A stretch of DNA of 64,000 bases, taken from assembly GCF_005405925.1 (NCBI RefSeq), contig NZ_BJHV01000001.1, positions 8,122,001 to 8,186,000 on the forward strand, read 5' to 3'. Position 1 is the first letter of the stretch. The number at the start of each line of letters is the position of its first letter. The translations under genes were made by a program, and so were the position numbers. Positions 51,450 to 61,058 of the stretch are shown piece by piece. The notes below the pieces were generated by a model that searched no databases, was not told the origin of the DNA, and saw only the letters and a list, made by a program, of their open reading frames with translations. This stretch comes from Streptomyces antimycoticus (GTDB lineage: Bacteria; Actinomycetota; Actinomycetes; Streptomycetales; Streptomycetaceae).

Positions 51450-51534
51450 TACAGCTATTGACTTCCCTGTGATGGACATTACTATCTGGGCTCATCGTTC
51501 CAAGAACGCTGATTTCTGAAACAAACATTACAGC
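51447..51534. promoter_or_regulatory. Three CATTAC elements near RpiR/C45 divergent promoters
   Basis: CATTACAGC at 51447-51455, CATTACT at 51477-51483 and CATTACAGC at 51526-51534 stand in direct orientation in an AT-richer stretch between two divergent genes. The first overlaps the RpiR ATG. They may be sites for the RpiR protein. Confidence 0.4.
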
Positions 51535-51570
51535 CCCTCGTGGGTCCGGGCCTCAGAACACAGGAGCGCC

Positions 51571-52743
51571 ATGACAGCCGCCACCCTCCCCATCGTCGAG
51601 ATCTCCGGCCCGCCGGCCGAGCGCGGCCGCCAGTACGGCGAGGCGGCGCGCGGAAGAATCGGAGCGGCGCTCGCCTACTACGAGCAGGCGTTCGGCGAAT
51701 CGTCCGGGCTGACCTGGGACCAGGTCACCGCGCGCGCCGAGCGCTGGCTGGAGCCGGTGCGCGTCTACGCCCCCGAACTCGTCGAGGAGATGAGCGGGAT
51801 CGCCGACGGGGCGGGGGTCGGGCTCCTGGACGTGCTCGCGCTGAACGCCCGCGGCGAGATCATCTACGACCAGACCTTCGCCCGGATGCGCGCCCGGGCG
51901 GACGCCCCGGCGGACGTCACCGAATCCCGGGAGGTGACCGACGGCTGCACATCCTTCGCCGTGCTGGGGGAGGCGAGCGGTGACGGCCACGTCTACTGCG
52001 GCCAGAACTGGGACTGGCGGGCGGGTGTCGCGGACACCGTCATGATGCTCCGGATCGTCCAGCCCCCGCACCCCACCGTGATCATGCAGGTGGAGGCCGG
52101 GCAGATCGGCCGCCAGGGCGCCAACTCCGCGGGCGTCGCCCTCAACGCCAATGGTCTCGGCGGCCGCTTCGACGACGCCATCGGGCTGCCTCAGACCGTG
52201 ATCCGCCGCCGTGTCCTGGACAGCGAGTCGATCAGCGGGGCGGTCGACGTGCTGTGCCGCACCCGTGGCCACATCGCCAGCAACGCCCTGCTGACCTGCC
52301 GCGAAGGCTTCGCCCTCGACCTGGAGACCACGCCGGGCGCACACGGCTGGATGTATCCCACCGAGGGACTGCTCGTCCACGGCAACCACTACCAGACCAC
52401 CGTCCCCGTCCAGCTCGCCGCCCGCTACCGCCCCGAGTCCTCCGACTCGCTGATCCGGGTGCCGCGGGCCGAGGCCGGTCTGCGCCGGCTCCGCGAGGCC
52501 ACCGCGCCGGACGAGTCCCGCAAGCTGATCCACCAGGCCATGTCCGACCACCTCGGCCACCCCGAGGGGCTGTGCACCCACCCCGACACCCGGCAGCCCG
52601 AGGTCAAGTGGTGGGCGACGCTGCTGTCCTCCTGCGTGGACCTGACCACCGGCGACTACCACGTGACCCCCGGCACCCCCTGCGACCACGAATACCAGTA
52701 CCTGCCCTGGAACCTCTACGACGGTCCGCACGCCCCCAACTGA
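51571..52743 (+). CDS. C45 family autoproteolytic acyltransferase/hydrolase
   Basis: A 390-aa N-terminal-nucleophile hydrolase related to fungal isopenicillin N acyltransferase. Cys126 in DGCTSFAV should be exposed by self-cleavage of the Gly-Cys bond. The NWDWRAG and GANSAGVALNANGLG loops are also conserved. No signal peptide is visible, so it acts on imported substrate. ATG at 51571 has AGGAG 5 nt upstream. It leads an operon with a Dpp-type importer, which suggests the transported compound carries an amide or acyl-amine bond. Confidence 0.9.
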   Translation: MTAATLPIVEISGPPAERGRQYGEAARGRIGAALAYYEQAFGESSGLTWDQVTARAERWLEPVRVYAPELVEEMSGIADGAGVGLLDVLALNARGEIIYDQTFARMRARADAPADVTESREVTDGCTSFAVLGEASGDGHVYCGQNWDWRAGVADTVMMLRIVQPPHPTVIMQVEAGQIGRQGANSAGVALNANGLGGRFDDAIGLPQTVIRRRVLDSESISGAVDVLCRTRGHIASNALLTCREGFALDLETTPGAHGWMYPTEGLLVHGNHYQTTVPVQLAARYRPESSDSLIRVPRAEAGLRRLREATAPDESRKLIHQAMSDHLGHPEGLCTHPDTRQPEVKWWATLLSSCVDLTTGDYHVTPGTPCDHEYQYLPWNLYDGPHAPN

Positions 52744-52778
52744 CGCGTCTTCACGTCCGAACGACCAGAGAGCCTGCC

Positions 52779-54428
52779 ATGAGAACCAAGCTCTGTACCA
52801 CCGCAGTCGGCCTCGCGGGAGCCCTGCTGTTCACCGTCGGGTGCTCCGGGGCGACCTCCGGGTCCGGCGGCGCGACCGTGGATCCCGCCAAGCTCAAGCT
52901 CAGCGACACGACTTCCAAGGCGTCCGGCGCGGCCACCACGGTGAACTGGATCGTGGAACAGGAGCCCGCCTCCCTGGACATGGACGCCCAGGGCGGCAGC
53001 AGCACCCGCACCGTGATGGCCAACATCTGCGAGCGGCTGCTCCTGCTCCGCCCCGACATGACCACCACACCGCGGCTGGCGAAGAAGGCCGAGTACACCG
53101 GCGACAAGAAGCTCGTCCTCACCCTCCGCGACGACGTCACCTTCCACGACGGCGCCAAGATGACCGCCGACGACGTGGTGTGGAGCCTCAAGCGGCACGC
53201 CCGGCCGGAGATGAACGAGTCGGACGAGTACGAGGACGTCGACACGATCGCCAAGACCGGCCCGTCCGAGGTCACCATCACCTTCGAGAAGCCGAGCGCC
53301 CTGTTCACCAAGGCCCTGGCCGGTGACGCCGGGATCATCATGGAGCGCAAGGCGGTGGAGAAGCAGGGCGACGACTTCGGCACCCCCGGCCACCCCGACG
53401 CCTGCACCGGACCGTACAAGCTGAAGAGCTGGGACTCCGGCTCCGCCCTCACCATCGAGCGCTACGCGGACTACTGGGACGACGGCGTCCGCCCGCTGAC
53501 GAAGGAGGTCGTCTTCCGCTGGGCCTCCGGCAGCGCACTGGTCAACTCCATCTCCACGGGTGCCGCCGACGGCGCCTATCTGACGGCCACCGGCCCCGCC
53601 GCCGTCCTGTCCAAGAAGAAGGGCATCCGCGCCTACTACGGACAGAGCACCACCGCCTGGTCGCTCAGCCCCACCAAGAGCGGTGCGCTGAAGGACGCCC
53701 GGCTGCGCAAGGCGCTGTCGCTGGCCATGGACCGTAAGGGCATCGCCAAGTCCGGCTTCAACGGCCTCGCCGAGCCCTGGGCCACCCCCGTGGGCCCCGG
53801 GGCGTGGGGCTATGAGAAGGCCGCCTTCCAGAAGGCGCAGAAGGACCTGGAGCACAACGGCGCCTACACCGCCTCGCCCTCGTCGGACGACATCGAGCGG
53901 GCGAAGAAGCTGGTCGAGCAGGCCGGGGCGCCCGGCGAGCCGATCGTCGTCTCCAGCGACGGCAGCGAGAGCCAGACCGTCATCACCAACGCGGTGCGCG
54001 GCGCGGCCCAGAAGATCGGGCTGAAGGTGACCGTCAAGACGATCGCCTCCAGCCGCTACGACGAGTTCTTCTCCGACCCGAAGTCCCGCGACGGCTTCGA
54101 CCTGATCCCGGTCGACTGGTACATCTCCAAGGCCGACCCGGCGGGCTTCTACGACAACGGCCTCACCGGCAATGCCAACAACTGGCTCGGCTACTCGGAC
54201 AAGGGCTATGACGCCCTCGTCGGCAAGGCCCAGCAGACCATCGACGACCGCAAGCGCGCGGAGCTCGTCATCGACGCGCAGGCCAAGTTCGCCGACGACG
54301 CCGTGTGGATCCCGCTGGTGCAGGTGCCCTCGGTGATGGTGCTCGGCGACAAGTACACCGGCCCGCCGGCGTCCATGGTGTCGATGTACTACCCGTGGGC
54401 CGCCGACCTCGGCACGAAGAAGGGCTGA
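52779..54428 (+). CDS. ABC transporter substrate-binding lipoprotein, family 5
   Basis: A 549-aa peptide/opine/nickel-type solute-binding protein. The N-terminus is a lipoprotein signal (MRTKLCTTAVGLAGALLFTV followed by Gly-Cys). The Thr at the -3 position is unusual for a lipobox. Domain features include DPARLRLR-like N-lobe, FHDGAKMTADDVVWSLKR and LRKALSLAMDR, typical of DppA/OppA relatives. ATG at 52779 is used. It is the second gene of the importer operon and sets its substrate range, probably a peptide or peptide-like amide. Confidence 0.92.
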   Translation: MRTKLCTTAVGLAGALLFTVGCSGATSGSGGATVDPAKLKLSDTTSKASGAATTVNWIVEQEPASLDMDAQGGSSTRTVMANICERLLLLRPDMTTTPRLAKKAEYTGDKKLVLTLRDDVTFHDGAKMTADDVVWSLKRHARPEMNESDEYEDVDTIAKTGPSEVTITFEKPSALFTKALAGDAGIIMERKAVEKQGDDFGTPGHPDACTGPYKLKSWDSGSALTIERYADYWDDGVRPLTKEVVFRWASGSALVNSISTGAADGAYLTATGPAAVLSKKKGIRAYYGQSTTAWSLSPTKSGALKDARLRKALSLAMDRKGIAKSGFNGLAEPWATPVGPGAWGYEKAAFQKAQKDLEHNGAYTASPSSDDIERAKKLVEQAGAPGEPIVVSSDGSESQTVITNAVRGAAQKIGLKVTVKTIASSRYDEFFSDPKSRDGFDLIPVDWYISKADPAGFYDNGLTGNANNWLGYSDKGYDALVGKAQQTIDDRKRAELVIDAQAKFADDAVWIPLVQVPSVMVLGDKYTGPPASMVSMYYPWAADLGTKKG

Positions 54429-54432
54429 CACC

Positions 54433-55407
54433 ATGATCCGCGGACTGCCGCGGCGGATCGCCGGCCTGCTCGCCACGCTGCTCGCCGCCTCGTTCGTCAT
54501 CTTCGCCGCCGTCTACGCGGCCCCCGGGGACCCCGCCGTCCTCCTCTCCGGCAGCAGACAGGAACTCACCCCGGAGAAGCTCGCGGCGGTCCGCGCGGAG
54601 CACCACCTCGACGATCCGCTCGTCGTCCAGTACGGCCGATGGCTGTGGGACGGCCTCCAGGGCGACCTGGGCCGGTCGTTCCAGTACCGCGACCATGTGG
54701 CCGACCTGATCGGCGCCCGGCTGCCGACCACCCTGGAACTCGTCGCCTACGCCACGGTGTTCTTCGTGGTGCTGGGCGTCGGCTCCGGGGTGCTGGCGGC
54801 GGTGCGCCGCGGCTGGGTGGACTCGGCGGTCGTCGGCGGCACCACGCTCGCCGCCTCCGTCCCCGCCTTCGTCGCGGCCATCGCGCTGGTCTCCCTGTTC
54901 GGGGTGCGGCTGGGCTGGTTCCCGGTGACCGGCCAGGGCGAGGGGCTCACCGGCCGGCTGCACCATCTGACGCTGCCCGCCTTCGCGCTGGCCCTCAGCG
55001 CGCTCGCCGTGATCAGCCGGGTCACCCGGCAGGCGATGGCCGAGGCGTACGCCTCCGACCATGTGGAGGCCGCCCGCGCCTCCGGACAGACGGAGCGCCA
55101 GATCGTCGTCCGCCATGTGCTGCGCAACGCGCTCGGCCCGATCGTCACCATGTGCGGGCTCGTGATGGCGGGCATGCTCGCCGGAACGGTGGTGGTCGAG
55201 ACCGCCTTCGGCCTCAGCGGCGTCGGCTCACTGCTGGTGAGCGCCATCACCACCCACGACTTCCCGGTCACCCAGGCGGTGCTGCTGCTGATGGTCATCG
55301 GCTATGTCGTGGTGACCACCCTGGTCGACCTGGTCCATCCGCTGATCGACCCCCGGGTCGCGCCGGGCGGGACGCCGGGACGCAAGCCGGAAGGAAAGAC
55401 CGCATGA
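54433..55407 (+). CDS. Peptide-type ABC transporter permease (DppB-like)
   Basis: A 324-aa inner-membrane permease with six helices. The conserved DppB start GLPRRIAGLLATLLAASFVIF, the APGDPA segment and the EAA loop EAARASGQTERQIVVRHVLRN are present. ATG at 54433 begins 4 bp after the binding protein and its stop overlaps the next permease as ATGA, so the subunits are made together. Confidence 0.93.
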   Translation: MIRGLPRRIAGLLATLLAASFVIFAAVYAAPGDPAVLLSGSRQELTPEKLAAVRAEHHLDDPLVVQYGRWLWDGLQGDLGRSFQYRDHVADLIGARLPTTLELVAYATVFFVVLGVGSGVLAAVRRGWVDSAVVGGTTLAASVPAFVAAIALVSLFGVRLGWFPVTGQGEGLTGRLHHLTLPAFALALSALAVISRVTRQAMAEAYASDHVEAARASGQTERQIVVRHVLRNALGPIVTMCGLVMAGMLAGTVVVETAFGLSGVGSLLVSAITTHDFPVTQAVLLLMVIGYVVVTTLVDLVHPLIDPRVAPGGTPGRKPEGKTA

Positions 55408-56255
55408 CGACGGTGACTGCCGGGGCCCTGATCCCGGTGCGAGTACGGACCCGACGGCCGATACCAGTGATGCTCGCGGGCGGCTTCCTCGCCCTGGTCG
55501 TGGTGGCGGCGGTGTGCGCTCCCCTGATCGCCCCGCACGCGCCCGACGCGGTCGATCTGTCCGCCTCGCTCGCGGGGACCACCTCCGACCATCCGCTGGG
55601 CACCGACGCCTCGGGACAGGACCTGCTCTCCCGGGTCCTGTACGGCGCCCGGTCCAGCCTGCTGGCACCCCTGGCCCTGCTCGCGCTGGCCGCGCTGCTC
55701 GGCGTCACCATCGGCACCGTCGCGGCCTGGCGCGGCGGCTGGGTGGACACCCTGCTCTCGCGGGTGACCGATGTGATGTACGCCTTCCCGGGCCTGCTCT
55801 TCGTCGTCCTGGTGATCGCGGTCTTCGGTGACGGTCTCACCACGTCGATCGTCGCCCTGGGGCTCGCCTACGCGCCGACCATCGCGCGCTACACCCGCAG
55901 TCTCGCCCTCGCCGAGCGGTCCCAGCCGTATATCGACGCCTACCGGGTCCAGGGCATGAGCGGGACCCGGATCTGCGTACGCCACCTCGTGCCCAATCTG
56001 GCCGGTGCGCTCGTCGGCTATCTCGTGGTGCTCTTCGGCGAGGGGCTGATGAGCCTGGCCACCCTCAGCTATCTGGGCTTCGGTGCCGGATCGCCCTCGA
56101 TCGACTGGGGGCTGATGGTGCAGGAGGGGCAGGACGCCGTGGTGCAGGAGGCGCTGCTGCCGGCCCTCGTACCGGGCGCGGCCATCGCCGCCGTCGTGGT
56201 GGCCTTCAACATCGTCGGGGTCTGGGTCTCGGACCGGCTGGGCAAGGGGAGGTAG
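55404..56255 (+). CDS. Peptide-type ABC transporter permease (DppC-like)
   Basis: A 283-aa permease with the DppC hallmark HPLGTDASGQDLLSRVLYGA after helix 1 and the EAA loop (YRVQGMSGTRICVRHLVPN). ATG at 55404 has AAGGA 9 nt upstream and overlaps dppB by 4 nt. It pairs with the DppB-like protein to form the channel. Confidence 0.93.
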   Translation: MTTVTAGALIPVRVRTRRPIPVMLAGGFLALVVVAAVCAPLIAPHAPDAVDLSASLAGTTSDHPLGTDASGQDLLSRVLYGARSSLLAPLALLALAALLGVTIGTVAAWRGGWVDTLLSRVTDVMYAFPGLLFVVLVIAVFGDGLTTSIVALGLAYAPTIARYTRSLALAERSQPYIDAYRVQGMSGTRICVRHLVPNLAGALVGYLVVLFGEGLMSLATLSYLGFGAGSPSIDWGLMVQEGQDAVVQEALLPALVPGAAIAAVVVAFNIVGVWVSDRLGKGR

Positions 56256-56261
56256 GCGGCC

Positions 56262-57272
56262 ATGCTGCTGGACATCGAGGATCTCACCATCCGGCTGCCC
56301 GAAGGCGCCGCCGCCCGGCCCATGCTCGCCGAGGTGTCGCTGAGGGTCGGCAGGGGTGAAGTGGTCGGCCTGGTCGGCGAGTCCGGCTCCGGCAAGTCCA
56401 CGACGGCCCGGGCGGTGCTGCGCATGCTCCCCGAGGGGGCGCGGACCTCCGGCTCCGTACGGGTCGACGGCGAGGACGTCCTCTCCATGGACCCGGCCCG
56501 GCTGCGCCGGCACCGCTCCCGCACCGTCTCCATGATCTTCCAGGACCCGCGCTCGGCGATGAACCCGGTCCGCCGGATCGGCGACTTCCTCACCGATCCG
56601 CTCACCCGGGTCCTCGGCCTGTCCCGCCGCGCCGCGGTGGCGAAGGCGATAGAGCTGCTGGCCTCGGTGGGCCTGCCCGACCCCGAGCGCCGGATGCGCC
56701 AGCGCCCGCATGAGCTGTCCGGCGGCATGCTGCAACGGGTCGTGATCGCCGCAGCCCTGTCCACCGGCCCCGACCTGCTCCTCGCCGACGAGGCGACGAG
56801 CGCGCTGGACGCGACCACCCAGGCGGAGGTCCTGGCCCTGCTGCGGGGCATCCAGGAGGAGCGACGGCAGGACGGCAGCGGCCTCGGCACCCTCTTCATC
56901 ACCCACGATCTGCCGCTCGCTGCGGCCTACTGCGACCGCGTGTATGTGATGTACGCGGGCCGCGTGGTGGAACACCAGCCCGCCCACGGGCTCTTCGCCG
57001 ACCCCAGGCATCCCTACACCCGCGGCCTGCTGGAGTGCTCGCCCACCCTGGAGGACGACCGCGAACCGCGCCCCATCCCGGGCCGCCCGCCGTCCCTGTC
57101 CGACGCCTTCACCGGCTGCCCCTTCCTCCCGCGCTGCGCACGGGCCGAGGCGGAGTGTGAGAGCTGGGCGCCGGTGGCGGTCCCGTTCGGCGGCGGTGAC
57201 GGCGACGGACCGGAGGAGGGCGGCTCCGCGGCCTGCCGCCGACTGGAACTCGTATCGAGGAGCAGCGCATGA
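56262..57272 (+). CDS. ABC transporter ATP-binding protein (DppD-like)
   Basis: A 336-aa ATPase with Walker A GESGSGKST, signature LSGGMLQRV, Walker B LLLADEATSALD and the oligopeptide-type C-terminal extension with an Fe-S-like Cys cluster (FLPRCARAEAECESW). ATG at 56262 follows the permease by 6 bp. Its stop overlaps the DppF-like gene. Together the two ATPases drive uptake. Confidence 0.93.
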   Translation: MLLDIEDLTIRLPEGAAARPMLAEVSLRVGRGEVVGLVGESGSGKSTTARAVLRMLPEGARTSGSVRVDGEDVLSMDPARLRRHRSRTVSMIFQDPRSAMNPVRRIGDFLTDPLTRVLGLSRRAAVAKAIELLASVGLPDPERRMRQRPHELSGGMLQRVVIAAALSTGPDLLLADEATSALDATTQAEVLALLRGIQEERRQDGSGLGTLFITHDLPLAAAYCDRVYVMYAGRVVEHQPAHGLFADPRHPYTRGLLECSPTLEDDREPRPIPGRPPSLSDAFTGCPFLPRCARAEAECESWAPVAVPFGGGDGDGPEEGGSAACRRLELVSRSSA

Positions 57273-58126
57273 CCGAGCCCGCACTCGTCGTACAGGGGCT
57301 GCGCAAGAGCTATGCGCTCCCGGGCGGTGGCCGGACGACGGCCGTGGACGATGTCTCCTTCTCCGTGCCGGCCGGCGGCTCGCTGGGCATCGTCGGGGAG
57401 TCCGGCTCCGGGAAGACCACGGTGGCCCGGATCCTGGTGGACCTGGTACGCCCCGACGCGGGGACGATCACGGTGAACGGGCGGGAGCGCACGCCCGGGC
57501 GGCGCGGCGGCCGCATGCCGCTGGGACCGGGCGCGCGCAGGGCGGCCCGGCTGGGCCGCGCCCGCGAGATCCAGATCGTCTTCCAGGACCCGTACGTATC
57601 GCTCGACCCGCGCCTGACCGCGCGTCAGTGCCTGCGCACCGCCCTGCGGCTGCACGGCCGGTACGAGGGGCAGGCCGCCACCGACCGGATCGCCGAGCTG
57701 CTCGACCAGGTGGGCCTGGGCAAGCGCGAGGGCGACGCCCGCCCGCGGGGCCTGTCGGGCGGGCAGCGCCAGCGGCTGGCCATCGCCCGCGCGCTCGCCG
57801 TGGAACCGGAGGTGCTGGTCCTGGACGAGGCGGTGGCGGCGCTGGACGTGTCCATCCAGGCGCAGATCCTCCGGCTGCTCGCCGACATCCGCCGGGAGAC
57901 CGGCGTGGCCCTGGTCTTCGTCAGCCATGACCTGGCCGTCGTACGGCACATCACGGACGACACGCTGGTGATGCGGCGCGGCCGCGCGGTCGAGACGGGC
58001 CCGACGGCCCGGGTGCTGGACACCCCGGCCGATCCGTACACCCGGCTGCTGTTGTCGTCGGTGCCGCACGACGGCTGGGATCCGGCGGAGACGGTACGGC
58101 TGCGGGCGGAGCTCGCCGAGCTGTGA
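57269..58126 (+). CDS. ABC transporter ATP-binding protein (DppF-like)
   Basis: A 285-aa ATPase with Walker A GESGSGKTT, signature LSGGQRQRLA, Walker B VLVLDEAVAALD and the switch histidine in VFVSHDLAVV. The Cys-rich C-terminal extension of longer DppF proteins is absent. ATG at 57269 overlaps DppD by 4 nt. It completes a full five-gene importer set with the binding protein and permeases. Confidence 0.93.
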   Translation: MTEPALVVQGLRKSYALPGGGRTTAVDDVSFSVPAGGSLGIVGESGSGKTTVARILVDLVRPDAGTITVNGRERTPGRRGGRMPLGPGARRAARLGRAREIQIVFQDPYVSLDPRLTARQCLRTALRLHGRYEGQAATDRIAELLDQVGLGKREGDARPRGLSGGQRQRLAIARALAVEPEVLVLDEAVAALDVSIQAQILRLLADIRRETGVALVFVSHDLAVVRHITDDTLVMRRGRAVETGPTARVLDTPADPYTRLLLSSVPHDGWDPAETVRLRAELAEL

Positions 58127-58309
58127 CCGCGACCGCCGATGGCGAGACATCGGCTCACTCTGGTCCTCGATGGCTCAATGTGAGGAGCTGAGCCCGTCTC
58201 ACCTGCGAATACGTCACCCGCCGAATTTCTATACGTCGGAGGTATTCCCAGGTGTCCCTGTGCCCTGCACCATGCCGGTAGTTCACCACCGGATAGGGGA
58301 GGCACATAC

Positions 58310-60634
58310 GTGACCGCGCCAACAGGGGACGGGATCTCTCGCAGAGGTGTGATCGGCACGGCCGCCGCGGTCGGCGCCGGCGGCTGGCTGGCCGGATCGG
58401 GCACCGCCTGGGCCGCTCCCCAGGTGTCCGGCGGAGCGGCGGCCCTGCCCGAACGGATGGTCAGGGCCGCCGCCCCGCGGTGGCGGCGGATGCCCGGCGA
58501 CTGGAAGGACGGCCCCTTCCTGGCCAACGGCCTGCTCGGCGCGGTGGTGTACAAGGGTGCGACGCCCAATTCCGTGAAGGTCATGCTCAGCCACACCCAG
58601 GTGCAGGACCAGCGCCCCCAGTGGCGCGCCCCGTACGGCTTCTCCCGCCTGCCCATCGGCCACTTCGACCTCACCCTCGCCGGAGAGGTGACCGGTATCG
58701 ACTGGACGCTCGACCTCTGGGACGCCGAGCTGCGCGGCACCATCACCACCACCCGGGGCAGCGTCCGTTTCACGATGCTGGTGCACAACGCCCGTGGCGC
58801 GCTGCTGATCTCCACCCGGCCCAGCGCCGGTGAGGAGGCCGCGGCCTGGTCGTTCACCTGGATGCCCGCGGCCTCACCCCGCACCAAGGACAAGCCCGCC
58901 GACTACACGGGCAACCCCGACCCCCGCACCGGCTCCGCGGGCGAGACCCACTACGTCGAACAACCGCTGATCGCGGGCGGCGGATGGACCACCGCCTGGC
59001 GGGAACGGCGCGTGGGCACCGGCCGGCTGCTGGCCGCCCATATCGTCTACCGCCACCCCGAGGACCTGTCGCACACCACCCAACTGGCCGTCGCGGAGGT
59101 GGCCCGGACCCTGGCCACCGACCCCGACGACCTGGTGCGCTCCCACCGTGCCTGGTGGCACCGCTTCTACCAGCACAGTCTGGTCTCCGTACCCGACAAG
59201 CGGCTGCAGAGCTTCTACTGGATCCAGCTCTACAAGGTCGCCTGCGCCACCCGTGCCGACGGGCCCTCGATGTCCGAATGGGGGCCGTGGTACCCGGAGA
59301 CCGGCGGGAGTTGGACCGCGGTCTGGTGGAATCTCAACGTCCAGATCGCCACCTGGCTGGTCCAGGGCTCCAACCACCTCGAACTCGACTCCGTCACCTC
59401 CACCTTCAAGGAGTTCGAGAAGAATCTGCCGCTGTCCGTCCCGCCGGAGTACCGCGACGGCGACACCTACGCCCTCGCCCACCCCTCCGACTGGCTGCTG
59501 CGCCCCGGCGACAAGACCGTCGGCATCCCCGGCACCGCCACCAAGACCGACAACAACGGCAATCTCATCTGGGCCATGCACAACGTCTGGCTCAGCTACC
59601 GCCACACCATGGACATCCGCATCGTGCGCGACGTCCTCTACCCGATCCTCGCCAAGGCGGTGAACTTCTACGACCACTTCCTCCACGAGGGCGGCGACGG
59701 AAAGCTGCATCTGCCGCTGACCCGCTCACCGGAGTGGGCGGACGCCGAGGACTGCACCTACGACCTCTCCCTGCTCCGCTGGGGCTGCGCCACCCTCCTG
59801 GACTGCCTGCGCATCCTCCGCACCGACCACCCTCGCGCCCGGCGCTGGCGCGAGATCCTCGACCGCCTCGTGGCCTACCCCCGCGATGCCACCGGCATCA
59901 TGATCGGCGCCGACAAGCCGCTCACCGAGTCCCACCGCCACTTCTCCCATATGCTCTGGCTCTACCCGCTGCACGAGCTGGACTGGGACCGCCCGGCCGA
60001 CCGGGACATCATGCGGACCACCTTCGACCACTGGGTCAAGGACCGCAGCCTGTGGGCCGGTTACAGCTACGCCGTCGCCTCCTCCATGGCCTCGCGCATG
60101 GAACGGCCCGAGGAGGCCCTCGACTTCCTCACCTTCCTCACGGACGGCAACCTGATCAAGAACGCCTGGATCACCCCGAACACCATGTACGTCGAGGGTG
60201 GCAACCTCGCCACCGAAAGCCCCCTGACCGCGGCCCAGTCGATCCTCGAAATGGCCGTCCAGAGCCACAACGGCGTCCTGCGGGTCTTCCCCTCCGTCTC
60301 CCGCCGCTGGCCCGACCTCTCGGTCCACTCGCTGCGCACCCAGGGCGCCTTCCTCGTGGACGCCGACCGCTCGGCCGGGCGCACCCGCTGGATACGCGTC
60401 CACAGCGAGGCCGGTGCCCCGCTCGTCCTGCACCACGGCATCCCCGGCCCGATCGACGTCCGTGACCCCCGTGGCCGCCCCCTCCGCTACCGCCGCACCG
60501 GCCCCGGCCGCATCGAGATCTCCCTCGCCCGCGACGCGACGGCCCTCATCACCCCCCGGGGCCACCGCCCGGACCCGGCCCCGCGCGACGTCCCGGCCGT
60601 CGGCGACGCCAAGCCGTGGGGACTGCCGGACTGA
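58310..60634 (+). CDS. Tat-exported GH95-like glycosyl hydrolase
   Basis: A 774-aa secreted enzyme. The leader carries SRRGVIGTAAAVGAGGWLAG and cleaves near AWAAPQ. The mature protein has an N-terminal beta domain (GPFLANGLLGAVVYKGATP), an (alpha/alpha)6 barrel and a C-terminal beta domain, fitting the GH95 alpha-L-fucosidase/galactosidase group, though distant from characterised members. GTG at 58310 has GGGAGG 8 nt upstream. It follows the importer operon by 183 bp on the same strand, so it may release the compound that is then imported. A perfect terminator follows at 60678. Confidence 0.82.
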   Translation: MTAPTGDGISRRGVIGTAAAVGAGGWLAGSGTAWAAPQVSGGAAALPERMVRAAAPRWRRMPGDWKDGPFLANGLLGAVVYKGATPNSVKVMLSHTQVQDQRPQWRAPYGFSRLPIGHFDLTLAGEVTGIDWTLDLWDAELRGTITTTRGSVRFTMLVHNARGALLISTRPSAGEEAAAWSFTWMPAASPRTKDKPADYTGNPDPRTGSAGETHYVEQPLIAGGGWTTAWRERRVGTGRLLAAHIVYRHPEDLSHTTQLAVAEVARTLATDPDDLVRSHRAWWHRFYQHSLVSVPDKRLQSFYWIQLYKVACATRADGPSMSEWGPWYPETGGSWTAVWWNLNVQIATWLVQGSNHLELDSVTSTFKEFEKNLPLSVPPEYRDGDTYALAHPSDWLLRPGDKTVGIPGTATKTDNNGNLIWAMHNVWLSYRHTMDIRIVRDVLYPILAKAVNFYDHFLHEGGDGKLHLPLTRSPEWADAEDCTYDLSLLRWGCATLLDCLRILRTDHPRARRWREILDRLVAYPRDATGIMIGADKPLTESHRHFSHMLWLYPLHELDWDRPADRDIMRTTFDHWVKDRSLWAGYSYAVASSMASRMERPEEALDFLTFLTDGNLIKNAWITPNTMYVEGGNLATESPLTAAQSILEMAVQSHNGVLRVFPSVSRRWPDLSVHSLRTQGAFLVDADRSAGRTRWIRVHSEAGAPLVLHHGIPGPIDVRDPRGRPLRYRRTGPGRIEISLARDATALITPRGHRPDPAPRDVPAVGDAKPWGLPD

Positions 60635-60677
60635 ATCGAGGCCGCCCAGACGAGCGGCCGCCCGAACAAGGCGATGA

Positions 60678-60704
60678 GCGCACCCCTGCCGAGCAGGGGT
60701 GCGC
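60678..60704 (+). terminator. Perfect 12-bp hairpin after the GH95-like gene
   Basis: GCGCACCCCTGC at 60678-60689 pairs exactly with 60693-60704 over a CGA loop, 44 bp after the GH95-like stop. It ends the secreted-hydrolase transcript. Confidence 0.8.
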
Positions 60705-61058
60705 CCTGGAAAAGGTCCTCGACAGTCGGGGCGACCGCTTACGGCGGTTGGTCTTCGCCGGTGACCCGCGGCGCCCCCTCCAGCACCTCGGCGAGGCGGA
60801 GACCCTGACGCTGATTCAGAACCGGCCGGAATTCACCGGCTCGGTCTGGATCACCGACGACGGGGAGGCCGGCCGCTTCGCCCGACGCAAGGGGATCACG
60901 GTTCTGGACACCGTGGACATCGTCCGGGTGGCCGTGGCCGTGGCCGTGGCCGAGGAACTGGTCGTGGCGTCCGAAGGGCACCGCCTTTTACACGCCGTGA
61001 CGGAGCAGGGGCCGTCAGCTGCGCGGCATACCCCCGCGCCCCGAGGACCTACGGCACT
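60705..61058 (+). pseudogene. PIN-domain protein remnant
   Basis: About 115 codons follow the C-terminal part of PIN-domain toxins: HLGEAETLTLIQ, SVWITDDGEAGRFARRKGI and VLDTVDIVRVAVA, including the third acidic residues of the nuclease site. The N-terminal Asp strand and any start codon are missing, and the sequence begins right after the terminator. An extra C near 61014 shifts the last codons. Without it the frame would end (RPEDLRH) at 61058. No antitoxin gene is seen. Confidence 0.6.
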
